Position numbers and translations under genes: made by a program
Shown here: in pieces, positions 35,891 through 43,939 of the stretch
How positions within the stretch are numbered: position 1 is the stretch's first letter
How the letters are laid out: the number at the start of each line of letters is the position of its first letter
The notes under the pieces: generated by a model
Told to the model about the DNA's origin: nothing
Database searches by the model: none
What the model saw: the letters and a program-made list of their open reading frames with translations, nothing else
Source of the DNA: Pseudomonas sp. HAR-UPW-AIA-41
GTDB taxonomy: Bacteria; Pseudomonadota; Gammaproteobacteria; Pseudomonadales; Pseudomonadaceae
Direction of reading: 5' to 3'
DNA: 64,000 nt
NCBI RefSeq assembly: GCF_002304225.1
Contig: NZ_NSLB01000005.1
Location: 248,001-312,000 of the forward strand

Positions 35891-36583
35891 TCAGGTCGGC
35901 GCCACTTCCAGCACGCAGATTTCCCCGGCAACCGGGTAATGCCAGCGTACTTGCACGTCCCAGAAACGCACGCCGTAGCGGCGCTCGGGCGTCGGCTGCT
36001 GGTAGGCCGGGCGCGGGTCCTGAGCCAGGCACTGCTCGATCAGCTCGACCAGCGGCTCACCCAGGCGCCGAGCATGGTCCTCGGCCTGCAGGCGGGCATC
36101 AGGGCTCCAGTGCACGGCGATGGCAGCGGGAGGCGCCTCGGCAATGGCATTGCGCGCGAGGGGCAGGCTGTCGGCATAGGGTACGTAGGGTTTGATATCC
36201 AGCACCGGGGTGCCGTCGAGCAGGTCGATGCCTGAGAGCAGTAGTCGCCCCGGCTCGATGCCTTCGAGTTTGACCACCGATTGGCCGATGCCGTTGGGCC
36301 TGTGGGTGGCCCGACTGGCGAACACGCCTATCGAGGCATTGCCGCCCAGCCGGGGCGGGCGCACCTTGAGCCGTGGCTTGTCCTCCAGCGCCTGATGGAA
36401 GAGAAACAGCAGCCAGACATGACTGACCTGTTCCAGCCCGGCCACGGCCGCCGGGTCGTTGAACGGTGGCAGCAGCTCCAGTACCCCGCGCGCCGCCGGT
36501 GCCAGCTGAGGCTGGCGCGGGATGGCGAACTTCTCCTTGAAGCAGGAGTGGATGATACCGACGGGGCTGACGCTGTACTGCAT
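35891..36583 (-). CDS. trmO: tRNA (t6A37)-methyltransferase TrmO
   Basis: 230 residues of the UPF0066/TrmO family. Motifs: GIIHSCFKEKFAIPRQP at the start, FASRATHRPNGIGQSVVKL near 88-106 and GTPVLDIKPYVPYAD. It uses S-adenosylmethionine to methylate threonylcarbamoyl-adenosine at tRNA position 37. Shares the bidirectional terminator with fpr. Confidence 0.92.
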   Translation of the reverse strand: MQYSVSPVGIIHSCFKEKFAIPRQPQLAPAARGVLELLPPFNDPAAVAGLEQVSHVWLLFLFHQALEDKPRLKVRPPRLGGNASIGVFASRATHRPNGIGQSVVKLEGIEPGRLLLSGIDLLDGTPVLDIKPYVPYADSLPLARNAIAEAPPAAIAVHWSPDARLQAEDHARRLGEPLVELIEQCLAQDPRPAYQQPTPERRYGVRFWDVQVRWHYPVAGEICVLEVAPT

Positions 36584-36640
36584 GGCGGAGGCTCATTGGG
36601 AAACCCCGCCATGCTAACCGATTGTGGCGATTGCCGGCGT

Positions 36641-37063
36641 TCAGGCCGGGCGTACGGCGAAGTGTTCGGTGAAGCGCAGGAGATAGCCATCCAGGTCATG
36701 GACAAAGATTTCCCGATGGCCGTGGAGCTGGTTGTCGACCCGGTACCAGGCTTCCTCCACGCCACGGGCCAGCGCAACTCCGGCGTTTTCCAGGCGACTC
36801 AGCATGGTCTGCAGATCGTCCACCTCTATCTGCAGGTGCAGTCCCTTGCCGCAGGGGCCAGGCTCGCCCCGGCGATTCAGCGCATCGGCCTCTTCTTGCA
36901 GCAGCATTATCTGCGCGCCATGCAGGTCGAAGTAGCCAAAGAACTCTTCTGGCCGCTCGAAGCACAGGGCAAAGCCCAGTATGCCGGTGTAGAAGTCTTT
37001 GGCCCTGGCGTAGCTGGCGACGGTCAGCTCCGGCACCAGCCGGTTCCATTCCTTGGGTTGCAT
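36641..37063 (-). CDS. VOC-family (glyoxalase/bleomycin-resistance-like) protein
   Basis: 140 residues with the vicinal-oxygen-chelate fold: two beta-alpha-beta-beta-beta modules (VASYARAKDFYTGILGFALCFER... and LHLQIEVDDLQTMLSRLENAGVALARG) and a final acidic ligand region VHDLDGYLLRFTEHF. Similar proteins are often named bleomycin resistance proteins, but that is a fold label. Function unknown. Confidence 0.8.
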   Translation of the reverse strand: MQPKEWNRLVPELTVASYARAKDFYTGILGFALCFERPEEFFGYFDLHGAQIMLLQEEADALNRRGEPGPCGKGLHLQIEVDDLQTMLSRLENAGVALARGVEEAWYRVDNQLHGHREIFVHDLDGYLLRFTEHFAVRPA

Positions 37064-37099
37064 GGCTCTTGTCCCTGATTGTTGATCCGCGTCGGCAGT

Positions 37100-38287
37100 C
37101 TAAGGAGCATCCTTCAACTGAGCCAGCGCCTGCTGCAGGTCGGCCATCAGGTCGCGCGGATCTTCCAGACCCACATGCAGACGCAGCAGGTGGCGGCCCT
37201 GCCAGCGTGATGCCGTGACGCTGCGCTGGGCGGCGGGGCTGACCGGGATAATCAGGCTTTCGAAGCCGCCCCAGCTGTAGCCTCGGCCAAAGAGGCGGCA
37301 GGCATCGACGACCCGGTACATAGCCGCTTCGCTGCAGCCTTCGGGGAGCAGTACGCCAAGCAGGCCACAGGCGCGCGAGGTGTCGTAGTCACGTTGCCAC
37401 AGCTCGTGGCCGGGGCTGCAGGGCAGTGGCGGGTAGAGCACCTGCGCGACCTGCGGCTGGACGCTCAGCCACTGGGCAATCTGCAGGGCGCTTTGGGCAT
37501 GCTGGCTGAGGCGTACGCCGAGGGAGCGCAGGCCGCGCAGGCCGAGGTAGGCATCATCGCTGCTCACCGCCAGACCGAGGCCGCGCCAGCAGCGCTCGAT
37601 GGCCGGGCGCGTGCGCTCGTTGCAGAGAATGGCGCCGAGCATCACGTCGGAGTGGCCGACGATGTACTTGGTGGCGGCATGGATGGACACGTCGATGCCC
37701 AGCTCGAACGGCCGCCAGCCCAGCGGCGTGGCCCAGGTGTTGTCGGCCACCAGATAAAGACCATGGCGTCTGGCTACGGCGCTCAGGGCCGGAATGTCCT
37801 GAACCTCGAAGGTCAGCGAGCCGGGCGATTCGGCGAAGATCAGACGGGTATTGGGCTGCACCAGCGTCTCGATGGCGGTGCCGAGCAGCGGGTCGTAGAA
37901 GGTGGTGCTTATACCCAGTTGCGCCAGCAGACCGTGGCAGAAACTGCGGGTCGGCTCGTAGGCCGAGTCGGTCATCAGCAGATGATCGCCCGGGCGCAGC
38001 AGGGCCAGCAGGGTCGTGGTGATGGCCGACAGGCCGGAGGGCGTGAGGCGGCAGCCGGCCGCGCCCTCCAGGCTGCACAGGGCCTGTTCCAGTGCCAGAC
38101 CCGGCGGGTTGCTGTGGCGGCCGTAGGAGTGGCGGCTGCCGTGGCTGGCCTGCATCTCGGCAACATTGGCAAACAGTAGGGTCGAGGCCCGCACCAGTGG
38201 CGGGTTGACCGGTGCGCCGGCGCTGGCGGCAGGTCGTCCTTCATGGGCAAGGAGGGTGTCGGGGTGCTGCTGATCAGTCATGGGCAT
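37100..38287 (-). CDS. PLP-dependent Cys/Met metabolism enzyme (cystathionine beta-lyase-like)
   Basis: About 395 residues. The PLP lysine lies in SIHAATKYIVGHSDVMLG; other family marks are YGRHSNPPGLALEQAL, FAESPGSLTFEVQDIPALSAVA and VADNTWATPL, with the final arginine segment LLRLHVGLEDPRDL. Best fit is cystathionine beta-lyase (MetC-like), though gamma-lyases of this family cannot be excluded. Starts at 38293 (GTG), 38287 and 38281 (ATG) are all possible and all overlap or abut the end of the upstream TAXI gene; 38287 is an arbitrary choice. Confidence 0.85.
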   Translation of the reverse strand: MPMTDQQHPDTLLAHEGRPAASAGAPVNPPLVRASTLLFANVAEMQASHGSRHSYGRHSNPPGLALEQALCSLEGAAGCRLTPSGLSAITTTLLALLRPGDHLLMTDSAYEPTRSFCHGLLAQLGISTTFYDPLLGTAIETLVQPNTRLIFAESPGSLTFEVQDIPALSAVARRHGLYLVADNTWATPLGWRPFELGIDVSIHAATKYIVGHSDVMLGAILCNERTRPAIERCWRGLGLAVSSDDAYLGLRGLRSLGVRLSQHAQSALQIAQWLSVQPQVAQVLYPPLPCSPGHELWQRDYDTSRACGLLGVLLPEGCSEAAMYRVVDACRLFGRGYSWGGFESLIIPVSPAAQRSVTASRWQGRHLLRLHVGLEDPRDLMADLQQALAQLKDAP

Positions 38288-39626
38288 GGTCACTGGCGGA
38301 GGCGGCCTGCTGGCGCTGTTGCAGGCTGCGCAGGCGGCGGATCAGGTAATCGAGGTGCAGGTGCAGGTCGTACAGCTCGCTGGAATAGGACAGCGGCACT
38401 TCGACCTTGGCCAACTGGTCTTCCAGTTGCTCCAGCTGGCTGAGTTCGGCATGCAGACTGGTCGGTGGCGTGCCGCTGTCGAGCTTCTGTTCGACCTCGC
38501 GCAGGTACTTGTACCAACGGTAGATGCGCGCCCGGATACGCCAGCGGTACAGCGGGCCGACGGCCTTGAACAGCGGGATGAGCAGCACCAGCAGAGGGAT
38601 CAGCAGGATGATGTAGCGGTCGGCCAGCGAGGCGATGCGAAATGGCAGGTAGCGCTGCAGCAGCGGCAGGCCCTTGTCGTGGTAATAGCGAGCTTCGCCC
38701 AGCAGCGGCAGGGTGACCGGCTTGGCGCTGGGGAACTGGCCGGGCTTGTCCAGCAGGGTGCCCTGGGCCATGACCTGGCGGGCGGCATCGAGGATCAGTG
38801 CCGACAGTGCCGGGTGAAAGTCGTCGTTGACCAGCAGGGTCGCGCTGGGGGCGAGCAGGGTGAGGTCGCGTTCCGGGCTGTCGGTGGCCAGATTGAGCAG
38901 GCCTTCGCCGACCTCGACCTGACGCAGGTAGGGCAGACGAGCCTGGTAGGCCGCCGCACGGCCGAAGTGCACCAGGCTGATGTCCTCGGCTGCAGCCAGG
39001 CGCTGGATCAGCACATTCTCGGCCGGGCCGATGAAGAAGGCGGCGTCCAGTTCACCCTTGAGCAGTGCCTCCACCGCCGGGGTGCCGCCCACGGCCTGCC
39101 ACTGGCTGGGGTAATCACCCGGTTCGATCTGGTTGGCCTGCAGGATGGCGCGGGTCAGCGCCTGGGTGGCGCTGCCGTCGGCGCCCAGGGCCAGGCGCAG
39201 CGTCTGCAGATCGGCCATGCGTTCGAGCTTGACCGCGCGGCGGTGGAACAGCCACAGCGGCTCCTGGTAGACCGCCCCCAGACTGTACAGGCGGGCCTGT
39301 TGCTCGGCCGGCAGGCTCTGCTCGATGCCGCTCTGCACCAGCGCCAGATTCACGCCACTGGTGTCATCCAGCAGGCGGTTGAGGTTGTCGAACGAGCCAT
39401 CGCTGGTAACCAGCTGCAAGTCGAAGCCCTGTTTGGCCAGTTCGCGCTGCAGCTTCTCGCCGAAGGCGGCATAGCCGCCGCCGGCAAAACCGGTGGCCAG
39501 GGTGGCGTGCATGGGTGGTGGCGGGGCGACCAGCAGGAACACCGCGCCCACCAGCGCGACCAGCACGGGTACCAGCCAGAGGTTGGCGCGCAGCATGATG
39601 CCCAGGTCTTGCAGGAAGCGGCGCAT
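38274..39626 (-). CDS. membrane-anchored TAXI-domain (TRAP solute-binding-like) protein
   Basis: 450 residues. An N-terminal membrane segment (about 15-36), a TAXI-type periplasmic solute-binding domain (LATGFAGGGYAAFGEKLQREL through about residue 310), a second membrane segment (YIILLIPLLVLLIPLFKAVGPLY, about 330-355) and a cytoplasmic C-terminal helical tail of about 95 residues. No TRAP permease gene is nearby. The ATG at 39626 has GGAG upstream. It slightly overlaps the PLP-enzyme gene, so both are probably co-transcribed. Confidence 0.82.
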   Translation of the reverse strand: MRRFLQDLGIMLRANLWLVPVLVALVGAVFLLVAPPPPMHATLATGFAGGGYAAFGEKLQRELAKQGFDLQLVTSDGSFDNLNRLLDDTSGVNLALVQSGIEQSLPAEQQARLYSLGAVYQEPLWLFHRRAVKLERMADLQTLRLALGADGSATQALTRAILQANQIEPGDYPSQWQAVGGTPAVEALLKGELDAAFFIGPAENVLIQRLAAAEDISLVHFGRAAAYQARLPYLRQVEVGEGLLNLATDSPERDLTLLAPSATLLVNDDFHPALSALILDAARQVMAQGTLLDKPGQFPSAKPVTLPLLGEARYYHDKGLPLLQRYLPFRIASLADRYIILLIPLLVLLIPLFKAVGPLYRWRIRARIYRWYKYLREVEQKLDSGTPPTSLHAELSQLEQLEDQLAKVEVPLSYSSELYDLHLHLDYLIRRLRSLQQRQQAASASDHAHD

Positions 39627-39676
39627 GGAAGGCTCCGGTCGGGTGGTGGTGTTTGCAAGCATAGATGGCCGGCGCT

Positions 39677-40570
39677 TCAGATCGGTACTGCCGGCTTTTG
39701 GCGGATCAGCGCGATGAAGTACTGGGCGGCCAGACCCAGTGGTCGCCGGCGCGACCAGACCAGATCAACCCAGAGCGTGCCGCTGTTGCTGATGTTATCC
39801 AGGTGCAGTTGTATCAGCGTGCCGGCCTGCAGTTGCGGACGCACCAGTGACAGGGGCAGAAAGCCCCAGCCAAGGCCAGCCTGGATCAGGCTCAGGGCGG
39901 CTGTGTGGCTGTCGGTGCGCCAGTGCTGGTGGGCCTGCAGAAAACGCGGTGTACGTTCCTGGTTGTCGCGCCCGGCCACCAGAATCTGCCGGTGCTCGGC
40001 CAGTTCCTCCATGCGCAGCGGGCGGCCACTGGCCAGTGCCGGATGGGTCGGGGCAATCACCGTGATCAGGGTTTCGCGGGTCATTTCCTGGCAGCATTCG
40101 CGGCTGTCGAACTGGGTGCTTTCGAACACCAGTGCCAGCTGCACCCGCCCTTCATGCAACAGATTGATGGCATCGGCTTCGGGGGCGGCCAGCACTTCCA
40201 CATCCAGGGCCGGATAACGCTCGGCCACACGGCTCAGCGGAATTGCCCAGGGGGACGCCAGCAGTTCGGGAGCAATGGCCAGGCTCAGGCGCGACTCCAG
40301 GCCCTGCGACAGCGCAAGGGCCTGGGTTTCCAGGGACTCGAACTGTTGCAGCAGAAAGCGCGCCTTGGTTTCCAGCGCTTGCGCCGCTGCCGTGGGCCGG
40401 GGTTCGCGCCCGCTGCGGTCGAACAGCAGCAGGTTCAGGTCGGCCTCCAGGTTGGCAATGCACATGCTCACCGCCGAGGGCACCCGCCCCAGGCTGCGCG
40501 CGGCCGCGGAAAACGAGCCCTTGTCGAGGACTGCAAGGAACACCTGCACCGCGTCTTTGTTCAGGCTCAT
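39677..40570 (-). CDS. LysR-family transcriptional regulator
   Basis: 297 residues; N-terminal winged helix (VFLAVLDKGSFSAAARSLGRVPSAVSMCIANLEADLNLLLFDRSGR) and an effector domain. Divergent from the PACE efflux gene, the arrangement of AceR-type regulators with their transporters, so it likely controls that gene. The 89-base gap has CTAA-N13-TTAG symmetry. Confidence 0.87.
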   Translation of the reverse strand: MSLNKDAVQVFLAVLDKGSFSAAARSLGRVPSAVSMCIANLEADLNLLLFDRSGREPRPTAAAQALETKARFLLQQFESLETQALALSQGLESRLSLAIAPELLASPWAIPLSRVAERYPALDVEVLAAPEADAINLLHEGRVQLALVFESTQFDSRECCQEMTRETLITVIAPTHPALASGRPLRMEELAEHRQILVAGRDNQERTPRFLQAHQHWRTDSHTAALSLIQAGLGWGFLPLSLVRPQLQAGTLIQLHLDNISNSGTLWVDLVWSRRRPLGLAAQYFIALIRQKPAVPI

Positions 40571-40659
40571 CTGTCAGTAACTCTGAAAGGATCTGACTAA
40601 GTGTTTCAGTAATTTAGAAATAGAGTGTGCTCGGTAGCAAGTCCGAAGAGGCCATCACA

Positions 40660-41109
40660 ATGCAGGGCAGGAAACGCAAGATCGTGCAGGCAATCAGCTA
40701 TGAGCTGCTGGCGCTGGTATTTGTCGTGCCTGCGGCGGCCTGGGTCTTCGGCTCGGGGCTGGCGCTTTCGACGCTGGTTGCGGTGGCAGTGTCGCTCACG
40801 GCGGTGCTGTGGAACATGGTGTTCAACAGCCTGTTTGAGGCCTGGGAGGCCCGCCAGCGTCAGCCCCGGCGCACGCTGGGTCGGCGTGTTCTGCATGCGC
40901 TGGGGTTTGAGGTCGGCCTGCTGTTGTTCACCGTGCCGCTGATTGCCTATGGACTGGCGATCGACTGGTGGCAGGCGCTGCTGGCGGACTTCAGCCTGAT
41001 GCTGTTCTTTCTGGTGTATGCCTTCGTTTTCCAGTGGGGCTTCGACCTGCTGTTCGGCCCGCCGGCTGCCACCCTCGGGGCTAAGACTCAGCTAGCCAGC
41101 CAGGCCTGA
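40660..41109 (+). CDS. PACE-family multidrug efflux transporter
   Basis: 149 residues with four membrane helices in two tandem bacterial transmembrane pair domains: [20 protein letters not shown]... [14 protein letters not shown] and [18 protein letters not shown] ... [16 protein letters not shown] proteins such as AceI export chlorhexidine and polyamine-like compounds by proton exchange. ATG 40660 has GAAGAG upstream. Its last 22 bases overlap the 3' end of rlmF on the other strand. Confidence 0.88.
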   Translation: MQGRKRKIVQAISYELLALVFVVPAAAWVFGSGLALSTLVAVAVSLTAVLWNMVFNSLFEAWEARQRQPRRTLGRRVLHALGFEVGLLLFTVPLIAYGLAIDWWQALLADFSLMLFFLVYAFVFQWGFDLLFGPPAATLGAKTQLASQA

Positions 41110-42092
41110 CGCTCGGCCGGCTCATGGAAGGTCCAGGCGATGAAGCGGCTCTGCTTCTGGCCCTGGCTCATTTCGCCGATCTGCTGCTCGACCGCGCCGA
41201 CACTGCGCAGCGCGGCCTGTACCGGCGCCAGGTTGCCGGCCTTGGAAATCAGGCAGCTGAACCACAGCACCTGACCGGCCACCGCGCGACTCTCGCGCAC
41301 CATGCGCTGGACGAAGGCCAGCTCGCCGCCCGGGCACCACAGCTCGTTGCTCTGCCCGCCGAAATTCAGCGTCGGCAGCTTGCGGCTGGGGTCCAGCTTG
41401 CCGAGGTTCTTCCATTTGCGCCGGCTGCCGCTGGCGGCTTCCTGCGCGGAGCTGTGAAAGGGCGGATTGCACAGGGTCAGGGTAAAGCGCTCCCCGGTCT
41501 GCAGCAGGCCGGCGAAGATCTGCTCGGGGTTGGTCTGCTGGCGCAGCTCGATGCGCGCCTGCAGACCGTTGGCGCGGACGATTTCGCGTGCCGAAGCCAG
41601 CGCCTGCGGGTCGATGTCGGCGCCGAGGAACTGCCAGCCATAGTCGGCCTGGCCCAGCAGCGGGTAGATGCAGTTGGCGCCGGTGCCGATATCCAGCGCG
41701 CGCACCGCCGCGCCGCGGGGAATGACACCTGCGTTGTCGGCGGCCAGCAGGTCGGCCAGGCCGTGCAGGTAGTCGGCGCGCCCCGGCACCGGCGGGCACA
41801 GGTAGCCCGCGGGGATGTCCCAGTGGCGGATGCCGTAGAGCTGCGCCAGCAGGGCGCGGTTGAACACCCGCACAGCGTCCGGGTTGGCAAAGTCGATGCT
41901 CTGTTTGCCATAGGGGTTGAGGATGACGAATTCGGCCAGCGCCGGGCAGGCCTTGATCAGCGCCGGAAAGTCATAGCGCCCCTGATGCCGGTTGCGCGGG
42001 TGCAGCTGACCCTTGGCCTGAGGCGGGGTTGCAGCGTGGCTCTTGGGTTTGCGCGGCGCCGCGGATGCGGGGCGTTGGGGCGGTCTGGACAT
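41088..42092 (-). CDS. rlmF: 23S rRNA (adenine(1618)-N6)-methyltransferase RlmF
   Basis: 334 residues. The basic N-terminus is followed by [16 protein letters not shown] (the RlmF hallmark), the SAM-binding [16 protein letters not shown] and the catalytic NPPFHSS motif near 210. It methylates A1618 of 23S rRNA. Confidence 0.92.
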   Translation of the reverse strand: MSRPPQRPASAAPRKPKSHAATPPQAKGQLHPRNRHQGRYDFPALIKACPALAEFVILNPYGKQSIDFANPDAVRVFNRALLAQLYGIRHWDIPAGYLCPPVPGRADYLHGLADLLAADNAGVIPRGAAVRALDIGTGANCIYPLLGQADYGWQFLGADIDPQALASAREIVRANGLQARIELRQQTNPEQIFAGLLQTGERFTLTLCNPPFHSSAQEAASGSRRKWKNLGKLDPSRKLPTLNFGGQSNELWCPGGELAFVQRMVRESRAVAGQVLWFSCLISKAGNLAPVQAALRSVGAVEQQIGEMSQGQKQSRFIAWTFHEPAERQAWLAS

Positions 42093-42158
42093 CGGGGCAC
42101 AGCCTGGCAGGTGACGGGGCGCATTGTCCCACAGTCACCGGCGGGCGTCAGGGCTGGC

Positions 42159-42452
42159 TCAGTAACCCAGAGCCTGCCGCAGGCGCGGCAGGTTGGCAGC
42201 GATCCAGGCTTTGTCGATGGGGCCCCAGCTGCGGATTTCGTAGTGGCCGGCGTTATTGCGCTCGCCTTCGGTCTGGGCGAACTGGCAGTCGATATCCAGC
42301 TCCTCCAGCGCGGCGAGGGTGTCCTGGGCGGTGCGTCGTGGCATGCCGGTGATGGCCATCAGGGCCGGCACGCTGGTGGCCTGGCCGCTGTCGATCAGCC
42401 AGGCCACATAGAGGCGGCGGTAGAAGCTGGAGCGGGTTTTGCTGATCTCCAT
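42159..42452 (-). CDS. winged helix-turn-helix protein
   Basis: 97 residues with a helix-turn-helix core (SVPALMAITGMPRRTAQDTLAALEELDIDCQF) and a small wing. A conserved pseudomonad protein that I know only as a predicted DNA-binding protein; target unknown. AAGGAG precedes the ATG. It lies 10 bases downstream of nhaD and is probably in its operon. Confidence 0.75.
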   Translation of the reverse strand: MEISKTRSSFYRRLYVAWLIDSGQATSVPALMAITGMPRRTAQDTLAALEELDIDCQFAQTEGERNNAGHYEIRSWGPIDKAWIAANLPRLRQALGY

Positions 42453-42462
42453 GGGCGACTCC

Positions 42463-43815
42463 TTACAGCTGGGCCAGGGCGATATAGGTGGCGGCGCCGG
42501 CCAGATAGCCGAGCAGGGCCAGCAGGCTGATCTTCTTTAGGTACCAGAGGAAGTCGATCTTCTCCATACCCATGGCCGCCACCCCGGCGGCCGAGCCGAT
42601 GATCAGGCAGCTGCCGCCCGTGCCGGCGCAGAAGGCCAGCAGCTCCCAGAACACGCCATCGGCGACGAAGTGGCTCAGCCAGCCGGCCTGATCGCCGGCG
42701 CCGGCCAGCGCCTCGGGAGTGACCAGCGGGTACATCTTCATGGCGCCGGCTACCAGCGGAACGTTGTCCACCACCGAGGACAACAGGCCGATGGCGATAT
42801 TGATGGTGTACACGTTGCCGAGGCTTTCCTTGAGCGCGCTGGCGACCTGAGTCAGGTGGCCGGCAGTGGCCAGGCTGGAGACGGCCAGCAGGATGCCGAG
42901 GAAGAACAGCACGCTGGGGGTGTCGATCCTGCGCAGCACGCCCACCACCGAGAGCGGGTGTTTGTCTTCCTCGTTCTTGCTGCGGTGCAGCCACTCGGTG
43001 ACCACCCAGAGCACGCCCAGACCGAAGAGAATGCCCATGTACGGCGGCAGGTGGGTGATGCTCTTGAACACCGGGACGAACAGCAGCGCACCGAGGCCCA
43101 GAGCGAACACCAGGTTGCGTTCAAAGGGCGTGGTCGGGTCGCGGCGTTCGGCCTCGCTCTGCAGCTCCTCGGGGCGCTCGAACTCGCCGCGCATGGTCAG
43201 GCTCAGCGCCAGCAGCGGTACCAGCAGACAGACCAGGCTGGGTAGGAACAGCGCGCCGATGATGCCGGTGGCGCTGATCTGGTGGCCGATCCACAGCATG
43301 GTGGTGGTCACGTCGCCGATGGGGGACCAGGCGCCGCCGGCGTTGGCGGCGATCACCACCATGCCGGCATAGAACCAGCGCTCGCGCTGGTTGCCGATCA
43401 GCTTGCGCAGCAGCGAGATCATCACGATGGTGGTGGTCAGGTTATCCAGCACCGCAGACAGGAAGAAGGTGATGAAGCCGATCAGCCACAGCAGGGTGAC
43501 CCGCTTGTGGGTGCGGATGCGGTCGGTGATCACCTTGAAGCCTTCGTGGGCGTCGACCAGCTCGACGATGGTCATGGCGCCCAGCAGGAAGAACAGAATC
43601 TCGGCGATTTCACCCAGATGATGGCGCAGCTCCCCGGCAGGGCCGTGTTCGCTCTGGGCCAGGGCAGGCAGCAGGGTGTCGGCGCCCAGAGCCAGCACCG
43701 TCCAGCACAGCACGGCGGTGAGCAGGGCCGAGGCGGCCTTGTCGATCTTCAGTGGGTGTTCGAAGGCGATGCACAGATAGCCGGCGACGAACAACAGGGC
43801 CATGAGGACATACAT
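42463..43815 (-). CDS. nhaD: Na+/H+ antiporter NhaD
   Basis: 450 residues with about 12 membrane segments of the ion-transporter superfamily. Typical stretches: LGEIAEILFFLLGAMTIVELVDAH, FFLSAVLDNLTTTIVM and VVIAANAGGAWSPIGDVTTTMLW near 150-175. NhaD exchanges sodium for protons at the inner membrane. ATG 43815; followed by the small winged-helix gene. Confidence 0.9.
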   Translation of the reverse strand: MYVLMALLFVAGYLCIAFEHPLKIDKAASALLTAVLCWTVLALGADTLLPALAQSEHGPAGELRHHLGEIAEILFFLLGAMTIVELVDAHEGFKVITDRIRTHKRVTLLWLIGFITFFLSAVLDNLTTTIVMISLLRKLIGNQRERWFYAGMVVIAANAGGAWSPIGDVTTTMLWIGHQISATGIIGALFLPSLVCLLVPLLALSLTMRGEFERPEELQSEAERRDPTTPFERNLVFALGLGALLFVPVFKSITHLPPYMGILFGLGVLWVVTEWLHRSKNEEDKHPLSVVGVLRRIDTPSVLFFLGILLAVSSLATAGHLTQVASALKESLGNVYTINIAIGLLSSVVDNVPLVAGAMKMYPLVTPEALAGAGDQAGWLSHFVADGVFWELLAFCAGTGGSCLIIGSAAGVAAMGMEKIDFLWYLKKISLLALLGYLAGAATYIALAQL

Positions 43816-43898
43816 GGGGGCATCCTTTCGCGTTTTTGTTATGGGGGCGGCGAGGCTTTTTTAGCACGCCATGCGATGGCTGCCTTGATGCCTGGCAA

Positions 43899-43936
43899 GA
43901 AAAAGCCCGCCGATCTGACGATGGGCGGGCTTTTTC
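43899..43936 (-). terminator. valS terminator
   Basis: GAAAAAGCCCGCC (43899-43911) pairs with GGCGGGCTTTTTC (43924-43936); the minus-strand reading gives a T run just after valS. Confidence 0.85.
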
Positions 43937-43939
43937 GCA

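Noticed and set aside
38280..40217. Open frame of 645 codons on the plus strand
   Set aside because: Antisense to the TAXI-domain gene and the LysR gene, rich in Gln/Gly/Ala, no ribosome-binding site.
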